Below, piece after piece: positions 37,334 to 51,859 of a DNA stretch of 64,000 bases. The notes beneath the pieces were generated by a model that worked only from the letters and a program-made list of their open reading frames with translations, was not told where the DNA came from and ran no database searches. Location: contig NC_083600.1 of the NCBI RefSeq assembly GCF_020882245.1, positions 18,166,001 to 18,230,000 on the forward strand. Direction: 5' to 3'. Every line of letters begins with the position of its first letter. Position 1 is the first letter of the stretch. The translations under genes were made by a program, and so were the position numbers. The stretch is from Rhopalosiphum padi. Taxonomy: Eukaryota > Arthropoda > Insecta > Hemiptera > Aphididae.

Positions 37334-40300
37334 GTCCGACGCATTTCGATACTTATCGGTCCCAGACGACACTGGTGTTCGAACGAAACGCACGTGTGTG
37401 TTTCGATGTCGTCTACGAAGTTACTATGCGGTGACGATGACAACCACAACTTATTCACGAAAACTATAGTGTATTACTGTATTGTAATACGCAGTTTTAA
37501 TAATATATACCGACGCCACGTATTTATTACTACCGTTTTTTGACGATTTTCGAACCCACGCGAGGATTTAAAATTGTTGTATTATAGATGTATACCTACG
37601 TAGAAATGAAAGTCACTCGAAGTTTCAGAGTGGAAATAGATAGTACGCATTATTTTAAAAATTGTAAGAGATCATACGAATATACGAAAATCGCAATTAG
37701 GCATTATATATATACGCGACTCATGAGTAAAATTGTATTATCATATCATTCATATCACAATTTCTTTCCTTGTATTGGGATTAGTCAAATCGTTTTTAGA
37801 AGATTTTCCAAAAAAAATAATGTATATATTTTACTAGTAATTATTCTGATTGTTATAAATTTATAATACTTAGTAAACAAAAATGCAAATGACGCATAAC
37901 ATCTGGAATTTAACGATTTGTAATATTATCGATACTACCAATATAATATTAGACGTATGTAATCAATATTTTAATTGCGACCACTGAGTCTTTTTGAACA
38001 TGCATTATTGTATAAATCGTGTTGTAATTCCCGTTGAATAATACGCTCTGAATCCTCGTTTCAACGTGTATTAAGCGCGTTTTAATGTCCGTTGTTTATG
38101 CATTGAACATAAGTTTTGGTGGTGCGGGATCAAATGGACTTTATTGAAAATTAGAATTTTTGTTTAATTATTTGTCAAACAAACGTTTACGAAGAAAAAT
38201 ATAAAAATATACTATTTATACAGATTAAATAGTTAGTTAGGATGACGAATAATGACAGGGTGTGAATAATATGACTTTCATAAGATAAAATTGAATTGGT
38301 TCGTTACTTTGCATAACTAAATTAAATATTTTATAAGTTTTGTGAAATTTACTTGTTTTTTTAATTGTTATTATTTTATTTTTACAATATAAGTTATAAT
38401 AGTTATAATACATTTATAATTGTCATAAATTCGATTATTTTATTTTCGAACATTTAAAATATTTTGAGTGTTTATAATTAAAAAAAAGTTGAATACTGCA
38501 CGACATAATGATGAATTAAGATATTTTTTCAAGTTTCTTATTGAAGAAATTTGTTGTCAAAAATTTAATATTTTTAGTGTTAATAATGCCTGTTATTGTT
38601 GTATCGTATGTTAGTGATTTGTTCAAGGGGATGTGCGTGATCTGAAGCTATATAAACAGGACGAATCACCACCACTCAACTCCAACCTAGAATATTGTTC
38701 CAAATTAATTTCTTGGTAGATATATAATGTTTTGAAATATATGTTGTCCAAGTACTTTTTAAAAGTATATACTTTTTTCTCTTCCATATTCTTCTTTAGT
38801 ACTTAGATAAATTATTTCAATTTATACGTGTCAATTATTATATAATTTCTATAAAAGTGCTCAACGCCCTATATTGCAGTACTAAATGTGCAGGGAATAA
38901 AGTTATGAACAGCTCCAAGTGCCAGTAAAGAAATTTTAACTTATTTAAGTCTCGTAATTACTAATCTATTTCTTATAAATTTAAAAAAATAATTAAAAAT
39001 TTCTAGTACTTATACGTTTTATTAAATAATATATTATATTATAATTTAAGTAAAAAATACATTATGATGCCTATCAGACATAATTTCATATAATGATAAT
39101 ACATTTCAATAAAATGTTATAGTCTCATTTGATTAATATTTTAGGTTGTACAGAAATAAGTTTTTTTTTTATTGTATTATAAAATGTATTTATAATCTAT
39201 ACAAAAGTATAATATAAGAAAATTAGATAATTAGAAGGTGACACAACAAATTTAAAATTATCTTTAATGGAATTGTGAAGTTCTATTACTGGATGGATTC
39301 TCCTTTCAAGACTACAGTCATTACCATCCTTATTCATCGCTTATACTTATTGTAAAAATATGTATTTACTGTATAATAAATCTTTGAAAAAATAATTTTG
39401 AATGAAAAGCAAACAGCATTGCCAACCAACTATGTTTTTTGTTTCGTTGAATATATTATGTAGAATATAAAACAGTTTTTAGGTAGATCACATATTAACA
39501 TACCATATTACCCTAAAAATTTGAAGAAGTTATAATTAAATCATCGTATGTTTTTTTTAATCAACTATCTAGTAAAGATAATGCAATTAGCAGGTATATT
39601 AGTATATTACTCATTTACGCCGCAAATGATACATGTGTGCTAAACTATAATGCTACAAATAATAGAATTCCAAATATTTTATGAATATTAAGCATATTTT
39701 CATAGTGAAATATTCTAATAAATATTTTAAGGTAGTTTCAAATCCACTTTAATGTATTTAATATTTACACTTTATATAGGTAACTTTATAATAATATGAT
39801 CGTTGAAGTCTGCACGGTGCGCACTAATACAACTAATAAATTATGCATACAATCATACATACGAACTTGAAATATTGCCTATACCAAACTCCTTAAAAAC
39901 TACATGTATCCTGCAATTTTTAAATTTAATAATCATTATTATTTTCAGATGTCAATAAAACGCTGAACCAAATATTTGTGTGGCATTTGAGAGTATAAAA
40001 TATGATCTGCCCATCTCGGTGTAAACTAGAATAAGTACAGGTATACCCGACGATTGTGACAAATTAATGTAATTAACATTATGTTATAACGTATACCTAT
40101 ACGTCGTCGATAGGTACGACGATGTGATACGTGTTGTAAGAAGGCATACATCAACTGTTATTGTTGTTGTTAGCTGTGCACGATGAGTTTAAGAAATACG
40201 TAGTGATACAAGATTGTTAAAATCTATTGATATTAAAAATTTAACAGCATTCATTATTAATTAAATATTTTATGCATAAGCGTATTAATTTATAAATGTT

Positions 40301-43300
40301 ATTACTTATATAGTACAGTATACACTATACACACTATAATACTTACATGCGTAAGACATAAATGTAAAAGTTTAAATTTTAAAACGAATAATACACTACA
40401 ATACATACATGTTTACGGTTCAAATTTTGATTTTCATTAATTTAACTCTTTCGTTTGTACTTTAAAAATGGTTATGCAAATAGGTCAATGTAAATTTATA
40501 CTATAAACAGTGTAAACTATAGAATTATAAAATGCACCAATTAAAAAACAAAGAAAAATACTGACTTTTCAATGGAAAATTATGATTCTTTAGTCATCAT
40601 ACAATATATTATACACAAAAAGTGGTTAAAAACAAAAAAAGTAAATTTTATTAAATACTACCTACCTAATTAATCGACAAGCATGCAATTTAATATTGGC
40701 TGGCAAATTTAAAAGTAATTTATAGATTAAATATTGGATTGAATGAGTGCTTTAATGCTTACCAATAATTAGGTGAACTATTGGTGCTGTAAACACGTTA
40801 CACAGATATTTTAATCATTGTCCTAACTTAATATACCGTTTATTATTATTTAGATTTTCTACAATAGTAAGCTGGTTATCATACAACACATTAAACATCT
40901 TAATTACATGTTAAATACTGTAACACATCTTATATATTGTCAATACTTGAAGAGTGCAGATATCTATAATTTTTAATCAACATCGTGTTACGGTTATTAA
41001 GATAAAATTATTGAGACACAGTATAATATTATAACAAAGTGCTACAATAGAATTGTATTATTACTGAGATAGCAGTAACTGAATTTATAATGAGTAAATA
41101 TAATTTGTAATTTGTATTATCATTAGACGTAAATTCATTCGTACGTCTATAGACCTTTTATCATGCAATTTATTTTTGCTAGATCACAAATGTTTACACC
41201 GGTTGCCATTAAAACTGAGCAAACACAAAACTATATACGTTTTATTATAAATAAAAATAAAAATAATTAATTATTCAATATACTTATAAATAATGTCAAC
41301 GGGAATATAGCTAAATACGATTAAAGCTTCGTTTAATACACATTCGCGGTTACAATTCACAGCTGGTGTCCATTGTTGAAAATGGATCGTTTTCTCCCGT
41401 TGCGCCAATAGAATTTTTTGACTTCCGGGGAACGCCACTTTAAAATTATTTGACTGTTTAATTTTCAGTGTTAGTAAAATATACACCACCGTATACTATT
41501 ATTATATTACACGTAAGTATACTGCAATGTATCTGGACCAGACGGACCAGTTGTGTGAATATATAATGCCAAAAAAGGATAAGTTGTCGGCCGGTAACAT
41601 AAAACGAGTCAGATCCATTTTCGTCGACCGCATTAAATTGTATTGTATTATACTCATCATTACAATATTATAATATTTTGTGATGTTATGTGCATTACCA
41701 GCGACCACTCACGGTTATTATTATTTACGAAAAAATAAACAAACATTGCTTAAAAGTTATTTGTATGCAAAACAACGTACCGACTACTTATTTTGGCTCA
41801 ACACTATGTCATTTAAATGTGTACATAATACATAAATACTTGGAACATTTCCACGGGATTTATTATGATGACTAATCATATAAGGTACAAAATACACGTA
41901 TTCCGACAAATGATCGTGCCCAATATTGTAGTAGTTTAATAAATTGTTAATTATTGTTACTATACTATATTATATAATGTAGGTAATCATATTTATTATT
42001 AGTCAGTAGTTAATAGTCAACATTTCATAATGACATATAATGACAAAATATCAAGTTCTAAAGAATAAAAACATTATAAATATTATCATTAGATAACAGC
42101 AAATTTAATATGAACAAAATTTATGTCAACAATATTATAATTAGCCATTAGATATACATATTGTGTATAATGATATTAATTGCTAGTAGGTACTTGGTTG
42201 ATTATTTATTGCTAAACCAAGAGAAAAGTGTTTCCTGCGAGGTTGTTGATTTTAAAGTTATCTATTTATTTTGTTCACAATGTATGCCAAACTATAAAAA
42301 AATAAATGTGTGAACATTTTGTCAAACAATCGTTACATTATTACGCTCGTAATGTATTATACGATTGTCGGATAGTGGCTGACAAATTAGAAAGCAGAGT
42401 TTTCACACATTTGGTACATAATCGGTAGATTATTTCACACACTAACTTTATTTGTTGGGTGTTTAATAATTTCTTTGTTTTTAGTAGAATTATAGATAAA
42501 ATAAGAATACTTGTGACGGAACTCAAAAGTGGTCATTTAAAAAAATAAAATACATACCTATATGTTTTATTAACTTGAAAAATGTTGAAACGAAAATATT
42601 TACCAATAATATATAATATGAAGATTGGCGTTGAAAGACAATAATTAATGTTTTTATGACCAAATTTTAAATTAATTTGCTGAGTTCCTAATAGAAGTGT
42701 TTAAGTTAGTAAACAATCGAAATTAAAAAGCATCTTAAGTTCTATTGGTTAAATTTGTTTATTTTGGAAAAATTGAAAGGCAATTATATTACTGAATTAA
42801 AAAAAGTTAGCATGGTAAATTAATATTTAATAATAACGCTACAAATAATGTAGATTTATCATATAAATATAGTTAAATAAAAAGTAAATAAATAAATAGT
42901 TAAATAAATAGTTGAAGACAATAAATATTTATGACAACAATATTATGGAATAATTTACATTATGTTATACTTGATATGACGATGGAAAGGAAGCTAAGTT
43001 GTTAAAACTTAAATATATAGAAATATAATACAGGAGATGAGCGAATCGAGTCGAGTACTCAACACACAGTCTCTGTATATTTTGTCTGTACGTGATTTCT
43101 TTTATAAAATATAGAATGGTTTTCCAAAACCAGAGTTGGTATTGTATTACACAGAGAATATTATATTATGTTTATACCTACTGAAGTTGAAGTAAAATTA
43201 ATTTATCAAGATTTTAAAATCAATAGGTAGACTAAGCTATAGTTGTTAAAATGGTCTAAAAAGTCATTAGGGTGTATACTTTATAGGTTCAAACGTTGTC

Positions 43301-44925
43301 ACTTATATTGTTCTATCTTATTTCTATGATATAACTGAATTGAAGTAGATCAATGTTTTATCGGATTAAGTAGCATGATAAGACAATGTAAACAATGTAT
43401 GTATAATAATTTAACAATAGTTGAACCGAATGGGTGATTGTGTGTTAAATTGTAAAATAGTAAATTTCTATACGTCATTATCGTGTAGGTAAGAAAACCC
43501 ATTAATTGCAACAATAAAATAATAGACGTGCACATTTATACTATATTATCCTTTTATTATCCAGATATTTTAAAATGAGCTGTCTCCCTCCTACCCCACC
43601 TAAATACATTTTCAGTAACGACGTTATATTTGCATATGTCTATGAAACGCACTTTAATACACGTTTGGAAATCTTAATTTATTGTGCTTCTGCATACCAA
43701 CGGTGTTGCGCATTGGAATATTCATCCATCGGATTTTCTGACTTCTAGTCAGCTTTCTGTTGCGAAAGCGTAAGAACCACGCCAGTTATAACAGAAAAGC
43801 TTTAACGGGGTAAAATCATAAAATAAGTATTGCATTTTATGTTACAGGAATTTTTGTGTATCATCATACGTATACACTATAGCTGAGACCTGAGTATAGC
43901 GTGTATGAACATTATTCGTATAATAATCATTTTTATTTTTAATAAGGACCTGTCATAAGGATATGTGCATCTTATCTATAAGTACTTGTGTAGGAACTAC
44001 GAGTTTACATTTCTTAATTGTATGAGTGGCCGAGTGGACCTTAGGTGAAAACCAAATGAAAACCAATGCGGTGCATCATGCATACTATTTAAAATAATGT
44101 AATAATTCAAAAATCAAAGGTTAAGTATCTATAAGTTATAATAAAATGCTTACATGTTGAAGCGTTTCTACCTATTAGGTAAAAAAAACCGTACCTAGTT
44201 TATAGTGGCAACAAAATTAATTTATTTTTGAGTCATTATTATACCTATTGAAAGGTATACGTTCATGTATTTAAAAAACTATTCTTGTTTTTCATAATAT
44301 TATGTTACAATTCTGGTATTAGTAGTTATAGATATAGTAAGTTGTATTTGTAAATTTACCTACACAATTCGTAACTTATGAGTAAGAAATAAAACGCTGT
44401 TAACTAAAAGAGTGAAAATATGGCGCAATATACCGTAAGATTAAAAAAATATGAAATCGTTTTATACTTATGTAAATAATGTTAAAAATAAACTAATTAT
44501 GTTATATTTTAGTAAGAGTTGGTGAACACCAATTCTTATTTTTTTTATTTGACATACATATACTTTTATTTTAAATCATAAAAAGCTATTTTTCATTATT
44601 ATTATACCAATAGTATTATGTTATTATTAAGTTATTTAATAAAAGAATTATTTTAAAAAAATGAAAAAAAGTTGCATGAACAAATTAAAAATCCTAGTTG
44701 CATCTTTTGCATCCCCAATAAATTCAGCATTTCTAATTCACAAGAAATTCAATTATATTTTATTGTATTAAATTAAAGTAGTATTTCAGAGCCAAATTGG
44801 ATCAAATCTAAAAAAAAATTCACAGAAATTATTTTTTTTTTACACTGAAATTTAAATTATTTATTTTGGCGACATTATAGTAGCCTAACTCTATGATAGT
44901 GGAATAGACCATTTTCGCCACTGTA

Positions 44926-44941
44926 TAACTGATATCAGTTA
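44926..44941. repeat. Perfect 16-bp palindrome
   Basis: TAACTGATATCAGTTA is self-complementary throughout. Confidence 0.65.
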
Positions 44942-45702
44942 GACCTAAGTACTCGTACTTTTTGTAATAATTATGTTTCAAGTTGCTAAACTTCCATTTT
45001 TTAAGAATTTTTTTAAATTTTTTAAAATAATAAAAATAAAGTATATTAAGACATCTTATATACTATATAGTCACTTACTATTATCTCATAACAATATGTA
45101 AGTAATTATCAAAAAATTGAAACATTTTAAAAATATGCAAGAATTATTATTGAATTTTTCTTAAGTAGTGAATTTGTGGGATAATCTTTCCTAGCATCAT
45201 ATTATGTACCCCATATGTAAAGTACTTAGGTATATCGTATACATAATGCGTATTAACGTACAGAATAACATGCCAAAGAGTTACATATTATAAGACCTAT
45301 TTTAAATTGCGGAAATGAAAGTCATAAATGGCTACACGGAAAGTGTATACAGGAAACCTAACAATCTAATTTATTATCTTTATCTGTGTCATTAATGCAG
45401 TGCCGAGATCTGAAAACAAAAAAAATTATCTAGTTTTGAGATACCGGTATAAACTATAAAGATAAAAAAAAAATTGTAACCAAAGGTAACGATTAATACA
45501 TTTTTATCCAGTTAAAGTCTCACACTGATCGATAAGTTTCTACTTATCTATACTGCAGTAACCGGATGTCGATGTTTGGTTTATACATGAATCTTGTATA
45601 TACAATGCTCACGTTGGCGCCAGGGTATGCGCGCACTCCATCATTTGAACAGAATATGTGTTAATTAGTAAATCACAATTTCATGTTACTTTAGGCGTAT
45701 AT

Positions 45703-45729
45703 TATGTGGTAGCTGGCAGCTACCACATA
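45703..45729. repeat. 12-bp hairpin with 3-base loop
   Basis: TATGTGGTAGCT and AGCTACCACATA are perfect inverted copies around GGC. Flanking ACTTTA..GG and CC..TTAAAGT extend the symmetry to roughly 45688-45749 with a gap. It could be a tiny foldback element or part of a transcript hairpin. Confidence 0.5.
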
Positions 45730-46079
45730 TAACCTCCTAACGTTAAAGTCTGCCGATAAAATAACAGTATTAAGAAATAATTATACGTTTTGATTTGAAC
45801 TAACAAACATTAACCTATCTTAAAAATAAAATAATATGTTCAGATCGAAATCAGCAGAAATCGTGCGTAATTCAATATTACAGGTACATATATATACGTT
45901 AACTGTAATCGTGTAAAGTATTCGGTATACAGTAGGTATATATAGTAAGTATATATAGTACTACCTTCGCATATTTTATGATTGTATATCCATTACTGGC
46001 GACGGCGAATAAAAGCGATCGTTGCGGACACGAATCAATGATTTTTCACCGAGACCTCGTACAAATATAAGTACCTATG

Positions 46080-46440
46080 TAATTCACCATCACGGGTAAC
46101 TGTCGCCGCGAAGCCTACGGAGAGGTGATCGTTGCCAGGCGTCTATAATAACTGCTGAAGTGTTTGTGGGGGGTATATTACAGCGATGCGGTCACTGGTC
46201 GGTCTACGGTAACGATGTACTTACGGAATATACCTGCCTATATCATTGTATACATTTGTACTAAGATATACACTGCAACATGATGGGTATATCGAGTTTT
46301 GTGGTTTTGAAATCTCGGTTAAAAAGTCAATGCGTCCGCACTGCAGACGTGGTCCAGAGTGCAAACCACGGTATGCTGAGCAGATTGCGCCGACTTCCTG
46401 ACACCTGTCACGACTTGCGACTGAATTTGATGTGGGTATA
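46080..46440. other. GC-balanced patch, weakly coding-like on the minus strand
   Basis: CpG-containing sequence in an AT-rich region. One minus-strand frame is open for about 75 codons without ATG and includes the Cys-containing DRCQEVGAICSAYRGLHSG. No splice sites or domain are convincing. It may be an enhancer or promoter patch, or an old exon. Confidence 0.2.
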
Positions 46441-49088
46441 TTGAGATATAGTTAAACTTTACTGACTTTCTGTTTTTTGGTCAATATTGTGATAGCAATA
46501 TTATGTCGCATGATTATACTGTTGTTGATGTTACTTGTCGTGTTACCAAACGAACACTATCAGTACAAATATGTCTAGAGCATCGATATATAATAGATCG
46601 ACGTACACGATAATATATAATATAACTTGACATATTAATCACGTACGATAAGTGATCGCGACGTCGTTAATGCAATAATTTTACCGCGTCATTATTGGCA
46701 CAAAATGTTGACGTGACATCACCAAAAAAAAAAAAAAAACTGACAACCACCATCATGCACAGTTCTATACATATCTATATATTTTATCTGCAGTTTTAGG
46801 TGTAGTTAAATCGTATTACAACGTTACATACTATACATATATTAAGACACGCACATTATATTATATTAATATCTCGATGATAAATATTGCATAATTATTT
46901 AAGAAATTAAAATAGCATATTTTATGTAAGTACATTTTTCCATTGCAAAAGTCTATCCAGTTTAAAATCAACTTTTTGATTTCGAAAATTATTCTCTATC
47001 ATACAATTAAAATATAAAATCATATCATACTATTTTGTGATTTTATACTTAAAATATATTAAAAACGAATATTAATCGCGTCTGTAGCTTTTGTCGCCAC
47101 TCAATTTCCAAAAAAAAAAATATGCATACATATGTTCGTGTAAAAAACTTACGCTCTCATAGATCAGACGTAAACATGTTTATATTTGTACTTAAATAAT
47201 AACCATTATTGGAAAACACATTTAAACACTTTGTAATGATTCACATACCTAATATCTAAATATCTTCCAATTTGGAATACATTTGAAAAGTTTCTTTAAC
47301 TAGTATGCTCCGAGACACGCGGCCCGTGATTGCTGCGTATAAAATATATTAAGTAAATGATAAAAACTGTCTCCGGCAGTCCATGACAAACGTTGCCGAC
47401 CGGACTTTCACCGTCTGTCCAATACGCCTACGCGTCGTAAGCGCATTTAACTCGATCGTCGTAGCAGCCGGTAATCGGTATTATTATTATACACACGCAT
47501 GCATGCAGTATGTACGTGATTGTCGTTACGCGAACGGCGTCGAAATCAAAAACTGTTAATTCATATTTTATAATAATAATAATGATATTAATGATACGGT
47601 GAACGGGCGGTATGAGACGTCCGTGTGGCAAATATATTATAAGTATATATTTTATATAGATTTTATAATGGGTACAATTATTTTAAAATGTGTTCGCGGG
47701 ATACTTTCAGATTCAAAAGCTTGATTTGTTTTCTCCCTCGTCGATATCGGGAAAACTTTTTTATTTCAGTGTCTCCTCAATATGTCAAATCTGATCGATA
47801 GAAATAACGTATAGGTAATTAGAAATTTGTTTTGAGACAGGATATTGGTGATGGATTTTCCTTTTCGTATTCACATTGCCACGGAAGGATACGACCCTAC
47901 ATGGCCACACCTCTATTTCGGAGTTCCACATTTTTAATTTTCGCGTTTTATAATAGATGGTATTATAATTAATAAATAAATAATATAAGCACATTATTAT
48001 ATTTTAGCGATAGATAGTAATTTTTGTATGTTTCACTAATTGATAATATATTCATAAAGTCATAAATCATAATATAAAATCCTACTTATACATTCTTGGT
48101 AATTATTGACGACGAGCCTATTTTGTAGTATACAAAATATAATATAATTGTAATATTGTATTCAAATACTCAATAGCTATTTTTGTATAGTACATTAAGT
48201 GCCATTTTTTTTTGTTTTTTTTTTTGGTGGAGGGTAGGGCATTTAAATTTTTTCTCTTATTTTTGCAGTACTAGAATACCTACGTATCATCTATTAATTT
48301 ATGGCACATTTGTTTATTAACTATTTACTACGAATCTACTTTTTTCTTATGACTATATAATTATGTTAATAATTATACGGTTTACATTTCAAATATTAAT
48401 ATATTAACATCATTGTAATAACAATAGATTTATGTATCGCCTATAAATAAATATAAATATGTGTTGTAAACATGACATTTTATTTTTAATTCGTATGTTA
48501 TTACTAAAAATAGTACAAGACCATAGTTCATAAGATTAACTTTTTAAAATAAATAATAATATAATATAAAACAATCCATACCTTACAGAAATGGAATAGT
48601 TAAAAATAAAAGAGCACTAAACAAATGTTAATGATTAAAATCATAATAAAACTACAAAGTCACAATTTGTACACGAAATTGTGATAAACATAAATATTAT
48701 TTAACTATGTGACGGCGTGCATTAATCGTTATATTCGTACGACGTACACGCGAAAATACAACAAATAAAAATGAACAGTAGTCTCCAAGTTACATTATTT
48801 TAAATGATAACATTACAAAGGGATTGTGGCTATACAGTATACACTATACCTATTATAGCATTGTCTATAATATGTATGTAGTACTGTAAAATAAGTTTGC
48901 GGCGTTACCGTTCTCATATCAATATAACTGCGCCGTATAAATTATACCTAGATTTATTTGTAAAACCGGATAATCCGGGTGAAACCCAGAGAGGTAGCAA
49001 CCCTGCGTATAACAAATATATAGATAATATTTGAAAATATGGGCTTGAAGTATACGCTGAAGTGCTAAAATATCATATTATTTGAATA
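46441..49088. other. Mixed non-coding DNA
   Basis: AT-rich with a CpG-containing islet at 47.31-47.56 kb and a poly-A run near 46723-46739. No supported gene. Confidence 0.5.
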
Positions 49089-49090
49089 TA

Positions 49091-49705
49091 CGGAGTTGTT
49101 CACCAAGCACAGCACTGACCTTCGTTTTTCATTTAATAACGAATTAATTTTAATTCTGATTTTTGAAATTTTTAAGTATACCTACATAAGACTACATATT
49201 TCAGATTTTCGCGATGTTTTGTTATACTTATAAAAAGTGTCATTTAGCGATCCAAACTTCCGTTTTTACTGGAAATTATTTGGTGGACATTTTTTTTCTT
49301 ACTTTTGAAATACTTAGTAAAAATTTTGAACGAGTATTTTTTTAGTTATTAAATTGTTTATATTGAAGATAAAATTTCTTAAAAATGATTTTTTATAAAT
49401 ATAAATTAGATCCTATATTAAATCTAGTATTTATTATGTTGGACCATTCTTACATATTATAAATGTTGATAGATTAGTATATATTACTCAAATGTTTAAG
49501 CCATTATTATAATAGGTAGTATTCCCATATGAAAAACAGAAGTGTTATTTCCACAAGACACTCCTGCAACACGCAAAAAAAATTTCAAAAATTTGAAATT
49601 GTAGTCTTTAAGTATATTTAAAAATTCCGAAAATGAGATTTTGAATCGCTATATTATCGAAGAAAAAAAAAGGGGGGCGAGCGTACTCGGTGAATCACTA
49701 CTCTG
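49091..49705. mobile_element. Diverged TA-type MITE, same family as 29081-29382
   Basis: The left end CGGAGTTGTTCACCAAGCAC and the right end (ending CGGTGAATCACTACTCTG) are inverted relatives of each other and of the 29081 element's CAGRGTGATTYACC terminus. Length is about 615 bp, AT-rich and non-coding. TA precedes the left end (49089-49090) but TG follows the right one, so the duplication has decayed. It is older than the 29 kb copy. Confidence 0.55.
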
Positions 49706-49899
49706 TGTGTGTTTAAGACGTATTATCGTATAAATCGAACGAGCGTGCTTAAAAAATTACCTCGTATATTATGCGTACTAAACGTATACAAATACACGAT
49801 ATCGACGTAGGACCTCTAGTATATCTACGTATGATATTAAGTGTTATAATATCATTTCAGCATCAATGCTGTGAATCGATTATAATTACCTTTAATAGT

Positions 49900-50290
49900 C
49901 AACCACGTCCCGCGCCGCGTATACCTAATATACCTACCGCCGCGTATATAGCTATATGTACGGCCGATGTGTTCTGATCGCGGCCGTAAGTCGCCCGCGA
50001 AATTTCGTAATTATTATCGGCAGTGGGCCCCGCGGGCTGGTCGTTTGGCGAATATCTCGCCGAACATAAAATAGTATAACATATTATGCCCGTGTTTTGG
50101 TGTGCGCGGTTTATATTTCAATAGCGACGACGCTTGTAACCGCGTTGATTGCAAATTGCAATTATTATCGGACCCGCCGATCCTGTATAATACGCACGCG
50201 GATATGAGCGCGTTAATATATAATATAATATATATATTGTATTATAAGGTATACATTAAAATAAATGTACCGCGGAGGAAGTGAAATCAT
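49900..50290. promoter_or_regulatory. CpG-rich patch
   Basis: Dense CpG (GCGGCCGTAAGTCGCCCGCG and GGGCCCCGCGGGC near 49980-50035) in an AT-rich region, ending near a CGG run at 50362-50379. Plus-strand frames across it lack coding character. It resembles the CpG-rich patches beside the two minus-strand exons, so another promoter or enhancer is possible. Confidence 0.3.
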
Positions 50291-50361
50291 TCCGTCGATT
50301 AGATATTTGAACATGATATGCACACAGATCACGTAGTATTATTATCATTATTATTATTATT

Positions 50362-50379
50362 GCGGCGGCGGCGGCGGTG
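50362..50379. repeat. CGG microsatellite after an ATT run
   Basis: A short ATT array (from about 50338) passes directly into about five CGG units. Confidence 0.8.
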
Positions 50380-51481
50380 GTAGTACTACGCGCATACCAT
50401 CAGCTACCTATATATGCTATACCTATATGGACACGGATCACGTTTTTATATTATATATTATAATATTTATTGAACGGAATTAAATTAGCGGTGGGAAAAA
50501 AATAAAAGTGCCGCTGCTATATCATAGCGAATATAATAAAATAATACACACGTATATTATTATACCTACTGCCACAGATACGATACATATCTCATATGTG
50601 CTCTAATAAATTAACAAAAGTTTCAATTTTTAATTATTAAACTAAAAACCGTAGGTTGTTTGATGTGAGTTGAAATTTGAAGCAATTTTTTGACTACTTA
50701 TCGTGTATACTGATACAAAAAAAAAAAAAAAAAATGTATACAATTATTCAAATGTATTTTTTTAACGTCTACCTCTAGCAACTTATCTATAGATTAACAG
50801 CTAATTAGGCAATAAAAGTGACTGTATATATTATACACTTACAAATTGCAATACATTATAAAAAAAAAAAATAATAATAAAAACGACAAACTATCATATT
50901 ATCGACTAACGACTTAACACTATAATGATTCCGTTAAGCCTTAATATAATATACAAATAGGTGTTTTAAATTGTCAACTTTAAAAGTGCTGGTAGTTGAT
51001 TCTTTATATAAGGTAAAATAATCATTATTTTGAATTATACGTTATATATTTTTAAATAAATTGTAACTATCGATATTTTAGTATTCGTTATATTATACCA
51101 CCGCCGGCAGAACAATAATAATAATATTATTATTATGCAGATAATATGTATAAAAAATTGAAAAGTATAGCAGGCGGAGTCGATATTATAAAAATTATAC
51201 TTTATTTCAAATCAGGAAGTTTCGGTGGAATTGATAAATTACCACCATTCGTAATAATCATCAATTATCATAATAGTGTACCTATACGACCTGTCTAATT
51301 ATTATTCTAGACAACAGTAGACAAACAAATGATAATAAAAGATCTTTTAATTATTGCCGCACAAGTCCCCCTAACCTAATTGTACGGAATATAACACAAT
51401 ATGCACACAATTATAATTATTTATTTCGTTCGTTTTAATTAGAAAACGCATTTATGTATACACATAATAAATATTTTTTCG

Positions 51482-51506
51482 GTGAATGAACATTGTGTTC
51501 ATTCAC
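51482..51506. repeat. 11-bp hairpin with 3-base loop
   Basis: GTGAATGAACA and TGTTCATTCAC are perfect inverted copies around TTG. Confidence 0.6.
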
Positions 51507-51700
51507 TAGATATGTTTTATTCTCCAAATGCACTTTAGGTAATACTACGCCGCTAAACCTACCTTCAGTCTATGTATAATAATACGTACTTGTACTCGTA
51601 CGCGTCTCGTCGACCGATCAGTTCAGGACGAGAAATCTAATTGACGCGTTTGTATATAATAATATATTATACTGCGAGTAATATATAGACGGCGACCGCT

Positions 51701-51741
51701 ACAACAACAACAACAACAGCAACGATGACGACGACGACGAC
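51701..51741. repeat. Adjacent ACA and GAC trinucleotide runs
   Basis: ACA units (51701-51718) are followed by GAC units (51727-51741), in a CpG-containing patch (about 51590-51860). On the minus strand the run would encode Cys or Arg tracts, which is not typical of real coding, so it is treated as a microsatellite. Confidence 0.75.
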
Positions 51742-51859
51742 AGCATCCGCGACACGTCCGGAGAATGGATATTATTATATGCCTCAGACTACATTGCGCG
51801 ACGTCTGATCGACCGACACACGCGTTTCCGAAGCGGATGTCCTCACGATGTAACATTTT

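Larger units (their letters stand above)
36600..45690. other. Largely AT-rich non-coding DNA
   Basis: About 9 kb without a convincing gene. At 37180-37434 a plus-strand frame is interrupted by an ATA/ATT microsatellite (37288-37333). Elsewhere there are only AT-rich frames of about 60-90 codons, a perfect 16-bp palindrome at 44926-44941 (TAACTGATATCAGTTA) and isolated words such as ACAGGACGAATCACC near 38657, which resembles the end of the 29081 MITE family. Confidence 0.5.
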
